64,000 nucleotides of DNA from Sclerotinia nivalis (lineage: Eukaryota > Ascomycota > Leotiomycetes > Helotiales > Sclerotiniaceae): assembly GCA_029531795.1 (NCBI GenBank), contig JAPEIS010000002.1, positions 2,728,001-2,792,000 on the forward strand. Reading direction: 5' to 3'. Positions 46,990-57,100 of this stretch are shown here, piece after piece. Both the position numbers and the translations under genes were made by a program. Position 1 is the first letter of the stretch. The number at the start of each line of letters is the position of its first letter. Under the pieces are notes generated by a model, which saw nothing but the letters and a program-made list of their open reading frames with translations, made no database searches and had not been told where the DNA came from.

Positions 46990-47440
46990 TTAATAGCGCA
47001 TCGCAGCCAAGTGAAAGGTTTTGAGCAGCAGTTTTAGTGTCACCATCCTCAAAGACTTCGTTTCGATGGAGAAGGGAATAATCTGATTTACCTGTTCATT
47101 GGATTGGAAAAAACTTGAACCAAAACCGGTGAAATCTAGCATGTTCGAAATGGTCGTCTTCGCCAAACAAGATGACAAATAAAGACTCATGTAGGCTAAC
47201 ATCTTCTCTTGGAGGGACTCTCCACCTGGGTCTTCATTTTTGCCAATCAATGAAATCGCTGTAACCAAAAAGGATAGATATCTCATCTGTTTCTAGAACG
47301 CTCAGAGCATTGATATCTTCTTCTAGTGGTTGACCTGACGTCAGAGCTGGAGGTCATAGTCTAAGATGGTCCAATGAGTGAGGATATTCTGGTCATGAAT
47401 CCATAGATCAAAATATCTTCTTCAATGGTAAAAACAGAAC
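46990..47440 (-). pseudogene. Possible gene remnant (several frames)
   Basis: Reading the minus strand, protein-like pieces appear in successive frames: TIEEDILIYGFMTRISSLIGPS then a stop, PLEEDINALSVLETDEISILFGYSDFIDWQK then a stop, and a third frame with NEDPGGESLQEKMLAYMSLYLSSCLAKTT. The two EEDI segments look like repeats. The overlap of the second and third pieces near 47235 suggests a frameshift in an old gene. Chance cannot be excluded, and no family is recognised. Confidence 0.22.
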
Positions 47441-48111
47441 CTTTCTGTGATAGATAAGACTCGCTATAGCTTGTGCATGGAGTTTCAAGGCAAAACATGC
47501 TTCAATGAAAGCCGAGAAAGTGTGACTACGAAGTCGAGTCCAATGAATGGAATTCTAGAGTGGATAACGAAAGGTAGATATATGATGTTGGAAGTAGAAA
47601 AAATCAGGTTGGTGCAACTTGTCAACCACTTTCTATCCAATTTACCTCATCACGTCCCGGTGGGTTTGTTAGGATAGCGGGACTTTATATTTGTGCTACC
47701 AATTTGCCGTGAGTTTTCAAGCCCGGGAATTGGCATTGATAGTTGTTGTACTTGGAACAACATCTCAAACGAATAGTAGTGACAAGATGCTTTGGCACTT
47801 AGAGATGTCCATGGCTAGATTATCCATAACCCGATAGTTATTCAGATTGTGAAAGTCATTGCCCATCTACGTCTATTTTACCCTTGAGAAATTGGGTTGA
47901 AGTGAGGTTAGAAAAAAGTACAAAATGCGGAGAAAAACTGGGGTAAATATGTCGAACGGCTTGCATCGGCCCAAGTACTTTATCGGAATCAAACAAACTT
48001 TCTTATAATAAATCATCATTGACCATTGAACCCCAAATTCTAGAAATCTGCAAGCCTGAATTACAATTTACAAAGTCCAGGAATTACTCGTTGAGATTGA
48101 TGTTATAGCAA

Positions 48112-50484
48112 ATGCATTCAGCAACAAGATCTCGGGCTTTAGCCCGAGCTCTCCCTTCCTATTTACGACGATATTCAACAGCTCCAACAATCACTCCCAT
48201 TACCTCCGTTCTCATAGCCAATCGTGGAGAAATTGCTCTACGAGTCGGACGCACTGCTTCAGATCTCGGCGTGAGATGTACAACAATCTATACAGACCCT
48301 GATGCCAATTCACAACATGCACTTTCCAGTCCTTTCGCGGTGAATCTTGGTGCTGCGAATGCATATCTCGATGGCGAACGTATTATATCTGTGGCAAAGG
48401 AACAGGGTTGTGAGGCTTTACATCCGGGATATGGATTTTTGAGTGAGAATTCGGCGTTTGCAAAAAGATGTGTAGAGGAGGGGTTGGTGTTTATTGGGCC
48501 GCCTTGGAAGGCTATTGAGGCTATGGGAAATAAATCTAGAAGTAAAGATATTATGATTAAGGCGGGAGTACCTTGTATACCTGGATATCATGGAGAGAAT
48601 CAAGAACCTGAGCACCTTCTAAATGAGGCTCGCAAGATTGGTTTTCCCGTTATGGTGAAGGCTGTAAAGGGTGGTGGGGGGAAGGGTATGCGTATTGCTC
48701 AAACGGAAGGGGAATTCCTTGAGAAATTAGAGAGTGCGAAGAGTGAAGGAAGGAATTCTTTTGGAGATGATGTTATGTTGGTTGAGAAGTATATTGCTAC
48801 GCCAAGACATATTGAGGTACAAGTTTTTGCCGATAAACATGGTCAAGCTGTTGCTTTAGGCGAGAGAGATTGCAGTTTACAAAGACGACATCAAAAGATC
48901 TTGGAAGAGGCGCCGGCACCAAATTTAGCTGAGGATATTCGACAGGATCTTTGGGAGAAAGCTCGAGCTGCTGCGCTTGCTGTTGGATATGAGGGTGCTG
49001 GTACAGTAGAATGTGAGGATTAAATCAAGTACTTCTGTTCCAGTGCTAACGAGAATTACAGTTATATTCGACAACGACACTAATGAGTTTTTCTTTATGG
49101 AAATGAACACTAGGCTACAGGTCGAACATCCTGTGACTGAAGAAATCACTGGAGAAGATCTCGTATCATGGCAATTCAAAGTTGCTGCCGGTGAACCATT
49201 ACCACTTGATCAAGATACGATAGCTCAAAGAATATCCGAACGTGGATGGGCCCTTGAAGCTCGAATATATGCCGAGAATCCAGATCAAAATTTTATGCCT
49301 GATTCTGGCAAGCTCGTTCATTTACGAACACCTAAACTATCGGAAAGTGTTCGAATAGATGCAGGTTTCGTTCAAGGGGATACAGTCTCATCTAACTACG
49401 ATGGTATGATTGCAAAACTTATCGTGAGCGGCCCAACACGAGAAGTTGCCATACGAAAACTCCATGCAGCTTTACAGGATTACGAAGTAGTTGGTCTAAG
49501 TACCAATATCGAATTTCTGAAGAAAATTTGCAAAAGCCCTGCATTCATTCGAGGTGATGTTGAAACTGGATACATACAAAAACACCACGATGAGCTTTTC
49601 ACGAATGAGGTCATTGAGCCTGAAGCATTTGCTCAAGCTGCCTTGGGTATTTTATCTCAAGAACTTTCCGCCGCGAGCTCAAAGTCAATCCAGGGTCCTC
49701 ATGGTGAAGCCATCGGTTTTAATTCTCACATCCAACGCGAATTTAGTTTCACGAAACCGATCATCCAACCATCAAGTGATAAACCAGACATATACCGTGT
49801 AACCATCGATCAATCCGACCGCAACTTATATGACATCACGGTCAAAGGACCCAATATTGAAAAATCGTATGCAAATGTCATCAGTGAACCGAAATCCCCT
49901 ACTATCTCAACATTCTTCCCACACACCAGAATTGAAAGTACGTTAATCCGACAAGATGATAAAATCACACTCTTTCAACAAGGAAAACAGATACAGTTGC
50001 AATTGGCGACACCGGGATGGTATGAGAAAGCATTGGGATTAAAGGATGTGAGGAATAGTGTGGTGGCGCCCATGCCATGTAAGGTTTTGAGAAATGAGGT
50101 TAGAGAAGGAGATGAGGTGGAGGAGGGACAGGCATTGGTTGTGTAAGTTTTTCGTTTTCTGTCACGGATATTTGTGAGGTTGTGAAGCTGATGTGAAACT
50201 TATATAGGATCGAGAGTATGAAGATGGAAACAGTGATTCGAAGTCCACAGAAAGGAGTCGTTGCTAAATTGGTGCATAAGGAAGGGGTAAGTAGTCGTTC
50301 TTCTATCTCCTTGAATTTAGGTTCATGGGATGCATGTTCGAGGGATTAATGCTAATATAATGATAAATAGGATATCTGTAAAGCGGGTACTGTGCTTGTG
50401 CTTTTTGAAGAGGTAAGCTGTATCCCTCCTTTCCACTTTCCTGGATCTTGAAGACTAATCATGTATATTATACAGCATGAATAA
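48112..50484 (+). CDS. mccA: 3-methylcrotonyl-CoA carboxylase alpha (biotin) subunit, mitochondrial
   Basis: Five exons (48112-49012, 49062-50142, 50208-50286, 50371-50412, 50476-50484) encode 703 residues. The basic presequence of about 22 residues fits mitochondria. The biotin carboxylase domain shows VLIANRGEIALRV, HPGYGFLSEN, the ATP-grasp loop KAVKGGGGKGMRIA, HIEVQVFADKHG, RDCSLQRRHQK and EMNTRLQVEHPVTE. A linker follows, then the biotinyl domain with VVAPMPCKV and ESMKMET; biotin would sit on about K666, and the intron before it splits the valine codon. The last exon codes only for His, Glu and the stop. It provides the ATP-dependent carboxylation step for the beta subunit encoded at 32.4-34.2 kb. 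Confidence 0.96.
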
Positions 50485-50706
50485 TGATGCAACACAATTC
50501 CAGGCTATGCGTTTACCAGAGAATGGGGATGGAAATGAACTTTATGAGTTGATGTATATTATGATTACTAGATGATTTTTCAACGATTGCTCTGCAGTGC
50601 ATTCAAGAAGAGAAGGGGAACAAAATGCATTCAATTTCCGAAAATGGTACTTTTTGCTGCTGTAACTCCTTCATCATATCAATGCTGTTAAGTGTCAAAT
50701 ATTTTA

Positions 50707-52224
50707 TCACAATTTCTCTTCGGATTCTTCAATAGGCATCTCGACGATTTGATCTACTCCCTCGTATTTTGGGAGTTGAAGATCATATTTTTGATAGATT
50801 TCGGGGGTTACGAATCTGACAATGATATTAGTTTATTATCTCTATACAAATATATTTCGAACCAAATAAATCAAAGGAGATTAAAAAGGGAAAAAAAAAC
50901 CCATACCTCCCACCCAGAAAATGTCTTCCTTTAAAATATCTAACCAGAGGTTTAGGTGCAGTCAAACTAATCAGATATTGCGGCATGAAGTTTGCACCGG
51001 GACCAGAAGAAGGAGGACCATTGGAGATATCCCAGGAGGAGGGCGCGTCGATGGATGTTATGGGGAGGGAGGTTTCTTCCAGGGCGGTAATTATAGAGCC
51101 GAAGGGGTCGCGGATCGAGCCGGAGAAGGAGAATCCTTGGTGTGGGGTTAGTGGGGATGGTGGATTGGAATGGAATGGTAAGGGGAGGGGGGTGGAAGCT
51201 GGAAGTGGGAAGATGTGGGGGGACAGGAAGAGAAGGAGAGGATGAATATACCGAATATGGCATCGACTATGTGATCGGAATCCTTGATCGCAGATGGAAA
51301 ATCATTGGTGAATGGGATTGAGAGATTGCGGAGTTGGGTTGAAAGACGCTGGTATGAGTTAATATGTGTAAATTCATAGATACGTAAACGTAGGCGTAGC
51401 TATCGAGATTTCGGATATCACGTTGCTTATGCTTTGGGGAAGAAAGACGAGACGAGGAGAGAAAAGCTGGAGAGAGAAAGATATACTTGGTAAAGTTCAT
51501 TTTTTCCCGGCTTGGGATAGTAGATTGTGGGTTTATAGCCGTAGTGCCAGAGGTGACGGGCTGCTACTAGACCATCGCCTCCTGGTTTTCGGGTTAGTAT
51601 TTGTGCTATCTCATGAAATTGGATCTGGAAACGTGGGTGTGGGATGGGGGAGAAAGGGAAATGGATGTACCGTTATTTCCAGGTCCACATGCTACTAGGA
51701 TTCGACGGCCTTTGGAGGGTGGGTGGACTTTGTAGACTGATTTGAGTTGGGGTGTCAGCTGGGTTTTTTGATGTTGTAAGTCTTACATGTTGGGTGGAGA
51801 GGGATCTTGGTGTAAGGAAATATTTGGAATGAAATAAAAATATAAGTTAGGAATCATAGCTGTTGAATGAGGGCTTGACTATCTCTTTAGATGACTAGCA
51901 AATCAAGGAAGATGTACTTCACACACTAATATGAACACCCCTCTTCCCCCTTCCACGAACAACAACCCGACAGATAAAACACAAAATAAACAGACAATCA
52001 TACCAACTTGCGAAACGCTCAATCCCGCTAATTCCATTAATTGATCGAGGGAAAAGGCTCCCTTGGACATGAGATCTACATCTAAGGCTGCGGCGTTGGC
52101 GGCTGAGAGGTACTGTGGGTGTTAGTTTTGGGTTGGAGTTGGGGGTTTGTGGATGAGGAAGGAGGAAGGAGGGGGAAGGAGAGGGGAAGAGAGGGGAAGA
52201 GGGGAGGTATACTTTGGCTGCCAT
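50707..52224 (-). CDS. NNR1: NAD(P)HX epimerase (YjeF_N/NAXE type)
   Basis: Seven small exons, none forming a long open frame: 52224-52213 (only MAAK), 52112-52004, 51736-51671, 51581-51487, 51348-51252, 51135-50907, 50815-50707. All six introns have GT..AG ends and the phases match, giving 238 residues, the family's size. Landmarks: [54 protein letters not shown] (the NAD(P)HX-binding loop, built across two junctions), IVDAIFGFSFSG, SIDAPSSWDI and LTAPKPLVRYFKGRHFLGGRFVTPEI. The enzyme epimerises the R and S forms of hydrated NAD(P)H, so that the partner dehydratase can repair it. It is divergent from the mitochondrial S16 gene. The start is the only ATG that splices in frame. Confidence 0.93.
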
Positions 52225-52845
52225 GATTTGAGTTGTATTGCGTTTAGATGAGGTGAGATGATTATAGGATATAGATAAATGATAGTTATAGGATTTTGTG
52301 GTTATAATTTAATAATTCGCTAGCTAGAAGGAGATGATCGAATTGTTAGAAGAAGGGATACTCCAGATGAGGTAGGTGATCAGTGAAGAATCGATAGATA
52401 GAACCTAATCGCCAATGTTCTCAAGATAGATCTGGAGACGAATTGGAAATAACGACAAGCTTATACTTGAGTATGATTTGGAAAAACTAACAAATCTGAA
52501 ATAATTTCCGAGTAAAAACATGTACATTCTAATCATCACTACCTATCTAAAGAAAGATCATCTCATAACTCTCCAATGCATAATGCACCAATACATCACC
52601 ACCCCTCCTCTCCTCTCCCATTAATTCCACCCCTTGTACCATTTCCACCATATCTTTCAAAGTCCCGCGGGATAAACAAAAATCCGCCAGCCGTAGAAAT
52701 TCCGAGCCCTCAAATAATTTCCACATCATCATAATACGATGTACGATATACGATCGCATTATATCTCTCCTGACCAATTTACATCATAGCATACTACACT
52801 TCGCAATTTCAAGAACAAAGAAAAGAAAAGAGAAGAGAAAAGAAG
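52225..52845. promoter_or_regulatory. Divergent promoter region (NAD(P)HX epimerase / S16)
   Basis: 621 bp between two divergent starts. An A/G-rich run (about 52815-52842) immediately precedes the S16 ATG. No defined factor site is seen. Confidence 0.45.
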
Positions 52846-53552
52846 ATGGTCGTACGTATCCGTCTCGCGCGCTTTGGTCGGAAAAGAGAACCTATTTACA
52901 ATATAGTTGTCGCGCAAGCACGGTATGTTTTTTTCTATCCTTTCTCTTTCTATCCCCTCTTCCCCCCTGCTCTCTCCCAATATACCACTCAATCAGCGCC
53001 TACTATCTATCTACTCTGTCTTTCCCACTATCTTTTCCCTCCCTCAAGTTCCCTCTTCCCTTCTACCCACTCTCCCAAAAGAAATCAGCCACTAACCCCC
53101 CTCCTCCCCCCAGCTCAGCACGCAACAGTCTCCCCCTCGAAGTCCTCGGCACCTACGATCCCATCCCCAAACTACCGGCCGATGGCGAGGGACAAAAATT
53201 CAAAGATATCCGCCTCGATAGTTTGCGGGCGAAATATTGGTTAGGAGTGGGGGCGCAACCGACGAAGACGGCGTGGAGATTGTTGAGTATGGTATGTATG
53301 ATGGATTTCTCTTTGGGGTTTGGGACCAAGAGGGGGAAGGGGAAAGTGCGGAAGTCGAGGATGGAGAGAAGGAAGAAGATTCTTTCTCGTAGTTCTATCA
53401 TCAAAATATCTATCTATACATAAAGCAAAAGCAAAAGCTAACCAAACCCCTCACCCACACAGGCCGGCCTCCTCGAACCCCAATACACACCACAAGCCAA
53501 GAAACCCACGCCCCCGAACTCCAGCAAACCGATTTTAAAAGCGGATGTTTAG
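52846..53552 (+). CDS. mrps16: Mitochondrial small-subunit ribosomal protein bS16m
   Basis: Three exons (52846-52922, 53114-53291, 53463-53552) with unusually long introns for this window (191 and 171 nt) encode 114 residues. The bacterial-type S16 pattern is complete: [38 protein letters not shown], and DSLRAKYWLGVGAQPTKTAWRLL. A short Pro/Lys-rich fungal tail follows (KKPTPPNSSKPILKADV). It belongs to the mitochondrial small ribosomal subunit; the first residues are basic and probably serve import without a long presequence. Confidence 0.95.
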
Positions 53553-54193
53553 GATTCGGCAAATCAATGCTAGCAATTCGATTCTTTTGACAGAGATTAG
53601 GATTAGGATTAGGATTGTAATTCGAGTCATGGATGAGGGAGGATGGGGAGGCTAGATAAATCATGAGCGAAGAGATATATTGAGAGTGATTGGAAGGAAG
53701 TGATACTTTTACGATATGACGATAGAGATGTGGTATTACGTGAGGGATTGGGGAAGAGTGTAGGGTGTAGGGTGTATTTACACATATCATGATACGCAAA
53801 AATGGCTGAAAGAGACTCTATCCCCGAGGAGGGGACGGACATCTATAATCCATGGATGATGGACTGTGGAAATATATTTCAGTGATGATTTGATATCACA
53901 GGATGAACATAAACTGGCGTCCATTTGTAAAAATAGGAGTTCGTTTTAGATATTGATCAAAAATTGATATCTTCAATTGTGAAGAAGGGCCGTTATATAT
54001 AATCCTCATGTCCAAACCCTATTTACATCCAAAAAAGGTCCCAAAAAGTATGGCACTAATGAATGACTAAAGCATCATCTTGTTCAACTTTTATACCCAT
54101 GCCATCCAGAATGCCACATAAACGCCTGGCGCCTTGCCAATTTATGATTTCAAATGCAGTATGACTTCGGAGGTAAACCCCGATCGTTCAATT
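53553..54193. other. Intergenic, tail-to-tail
   Basis: 641 bp between convergent genes. A GATTAG run (TTAGGATTAGGATTAGGATTG) at about 53596-53617 is a small hexamer repeat near the S16 stop. Nothing else is recognised. Confidence 0.5.
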
Positions 54194-55964
54194 TCAGTGC
54201 CCCTGCGCTGTGAAGAATAAGTTGATCGTTAGACAAATGACCAATACGCAAAGACCATAAATGGCCAATGCTAAAGAAAGTTTTCGTAGGATGGTTTTCC
54301 GCCAAGGGACAATCTTTTTGATAGATTGGCCAAGTAAACCTTGACCTTCCTCCACATCGTCATCAGATTCTGCTTCGTCATCTTCCTTTGTTAATCGTTG
54401 ATGGTGAATCGAATCTGGCGAAGAAATCTTGTAGTAAAATAGTCCTGGTAAAATAAAACTAATGCTCGTACTACCTGTACTTCCAACATATGCAAGGACT
54501 TTATCTAGCGATGATACAGTAACTGCTGTAAAATAGCTAAGAGCAATGATAAATGTGGTAATAATTGCGAAGCGTGTTTCACCAATAGTATCGTTTCTTG
54601 CGGCAGGTCGGACATGGCCACCGGAAAGTAAAGGAGCTGATCGTGTAGGCGACCCAGTAGGTGAATGGCGTGTCTTCCACGAGTTTGGACGCCACTTCAA
54701 GACTGCATCGACTGATGCTCTGCAAGGATGTACTTGGAGTGGGTAGGAGAACATGACAAGAATGACGATTGCTGCTTTAGCGATTGTTGAAGCAGTGGAT
54801 GGTATATCTATACTTGTTAGTTTCATGAAAGTGAAATCTGAGTGTTGAGTCCTTACACATTCCAACAATGTTTCCCTTCACAGCATTACCAAAGGATAGA
54901 TAACCAGTGATAGCAACTAAAACATATATCGAAGCAGCACTTCCAATACTGGCCGCAATGACACTTGTTGTTCGCCTGTGCGAGTTATCTTTGATCTCAT
55001 TCAGAATGGAGAACATCTGTAATTTTTCAGTATACCAACGAGGATTTTTGGTGATTACTACTCACATTTTGATGGCAAGTATAAGCAAAGACAATGACAG
55101 GGAAACTTTGTAAAGTTGGGACTATTCCACCCCACTCAACCACTCTAATTGGACCTCGGTCTGCCATGGTATCTCCTTTAACAAAGTGATATACCACAAG
55201 TATTACAAGATACCCAATAGAGACCAAAGCAACGATACTAGTATACTTCAAGGAGTCAAGACGTCTTAAATATGAGAGTGGAATAACAACAAACCTAGAT
55301 ATTAGTCAGTAAAATCATATAAAATGCGTAGGACCAAACCAACATAAATATCGTCACCCAAAATTTTCGATCCATAAGAATTGGGATGGACTCTGCTCCC
55401 TGGTTAAAACCAGTAGCAACTCCCGGCATTAGATCACCAATAATGATCAAATAACTAACGCCCACACCGAAACACTTAATAGCAATGGCCGCATCGAAAA
55501 GGACCGCTGCATTGGGGTACGTAATCTGCGATAAAGCGAAGAAAGATGACGTCCCTCTGTCAAGGTATCGAGCGCATTGAGATTGTAGATATAAGCCAAA
55601 AGCTGCCATCATACCCGACCATACTATAACAAATGTTCCGAGTAGTATTCCCATATGTGACATTGCTAGAGGCATAGCAAGTGTACCGGCACCAACGACT
55701 AAAAGGTTCATCATCAACATAATTCCATAGAAGCTTGAGGTAAAACGTACTAGTATTGAGAAGGTTGACATTGCTACTAATCCAAGATGCTTGTCCATGA
55801 GGCAAATTCTGTTCTTTAATTGTTCGACTTGATTTCCTCCTGCACGCGAGCATCAGTTATGTCCTCATACCATCTTTCTTTCCTGACCAATTTACCTACC
55901 TTGGGCCACGGCTAGATTCTGAGCCGCTTCCATTTAGACCGCCAACAGTTGAATATGAAACCAT
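54194..55964 (-). CDS. AVT-type amino-acid transporter (SLC38/AAAP family)
   Basis: Six exons (55964-55900, 55839-55751, 55698-55335, 55294-55066, 55016-54857, 54807-54194) encode 506 residues. The joined sequence gives ASWISSNVNLLNTIVGAGTLAMPLAMSHMG, the first membrane segment and unwound motif of AVT proteins. Later segments include FGVGVSYLIIIGDLMPG, FAYTCHQNMFSILNEIKDN across a junction, ITGYLSFGNAVKGNIVGMYIPST and MFSYPLQVHPCRAS. About 11 membrane helices are expected, with hydrophilic loops around residues 370-400 and an acidic loop (DDEAESDDDVEEGQG) before the last helix. It resembles yeast Avt5/Avt6, which export amino acids from the vacuole. One intron (55334-55295) is only 40 nt with a weak donor, GTCCTA. 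Confidence 0.9.
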
Positions 55965-56419
55965 TTTGTAGTTGTGTTCCTCGTTCTCTGAGGTGTCGGT
56001 GAGTACTTCTTGTTATGCGAATAATTGACGTAGGTAATTGACGTAGGTAGGTATTTGTGCGGAGTTCTTCGAGTGTCCTGATCCTACAACTTTCTCAACG
56101 CCAACATACCCGTTTGCGTACGGTCTTGAATATTTTTAGAGTATTGTCTGAAGATTAATCAAATGACAAACAGATGTAATTTTCGAAGTGGATGTTGCGC
56201 AATTGAGTGGTAATCGCACCTAATGAGTGAGGGCCAATAATAAAAACGTGCCCAATAGGGAGGATAGTGGTATCAGCGAGCGACTGCCAAGCTAAGCCAC
56301 CGACTAAACATAACCTTGTCAGCCTTGCAGTACATTTTTGGCCTCCTTTCCCCAGATTATTTATTTGGGACCATTGAAATTCACGATACCTTCCTCACCT
56401 TGAATTTACTTACTCTGCA
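55965..56419. promoter_or_regulatory. Divergent promoter region (AVT transporter / RO-10)
   Basis: 455 bp between two divergent starts, including a short direct repeat TTGACGTAGGTA (near 56026-56049). No named factor site is seen. Confidence 0.4.
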
Positions 56420-57100
56420 ATGGATAATACATTTGATAAGACAGCTTCGGAAACCATTGATCTCTTGGAAGCGCGATTACGGAGGATAGAATATGCTGTG
56501 TGTGGCCATATCGACACTACATCTATCACAAGCTCAGATGTATCTATATCTGCGTATGAACGACTTGCAGATTTAGAGCATGTCCTACATGGACTTGCTT
56601 CAAAATCAAGGGTTATTCAAGATTTATTGAAATTACGTGAGTTTATTGTATTTGAGATATTTGGATGTGGTACCTAATGTCTTCTAGATGCAAGATATCC
56701 TGACCTCTTTCAATCCATTGACCCCGATCAATTACCTACCACGCTCGATACGTCCAGTATTTTGTCTATCATATTAGCATCCGCCAGCTCATACCCATCA
56801 ACCGCTTCTCGACTAACATCAATTCTTGACATGCCAATTTCATCAGCAGAGTCGTCCGCGCAACTCATCGATTTACAGCCACGAATCGCGAAAATTGAAG
56901 CTCTTCAAGTGGCACAAAATGCGGACTTATCAGCTCTAAGACAAAGAACAGCGGCGGTCATTCAACGTTGGTATACTGTTGATGTATTGCGAACTGGTGA
57001 AAGCTGGGCAGAGTTGGAAGAAAGAGTACAACACGTGGAGCAAAAAGTCCGAAGAGCCACTGTGATGAAACAGTTGGATGATGACGTGGTTCAGGAGTGA
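56420..57100 (+). CDS. ro-10: Dynactin subunit p24/nuclear distribution protein RO-10
   Basis: Exons 56420-56636 and 56688-57100 (51-nt intron) encode 209 residues. The chain is almost wholly helical with coiled-coil character: TIDLLEARLRRIEYAVCG, ADLEHVLHGLASKSRVIQDLLKL, then PRIAKIEALQVAQNADLSALRQRTAAVIQRWY and SWAELEERVQHVEQKVRR. This layout and the RRIEYAVCG and VIQRWY blocks match the fungal RO-10/Ldb18/dynactin p24 family. The protein belongs to the shoulder of dynactin, which links dynein to cargo and moves nuclei along hyphae. Confidence 0.85.

Larger units (their letters stand above)
45536..48111. other. Long intergenic region with G-rich repeat and possible gene remnant
   Basis: 2.6 kb upstream of the carboxylase alpha gene. 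It holds the AAAGGGGG array and a doubtful decayed reading frame, both listed separately. A tRNA-like A box occurs near 46470 but no full tRNA folds. A TGACGTCA palindrome lies at 47336-47343. Confidence 0.5.

Noticed and set aside
47336..47343. TGACGTCA (CRE-like) palindrome upstream of mccA
   Set aside because: A single 8-bp match about 770 bp from the gene; too weak to claim a regulatory role.
53596..53617. GGATTA hexamer run resembling telomere repeat
   Set aside because: Only about three units and the wrong hexamer (TTAGGA) for a telomeric claim.
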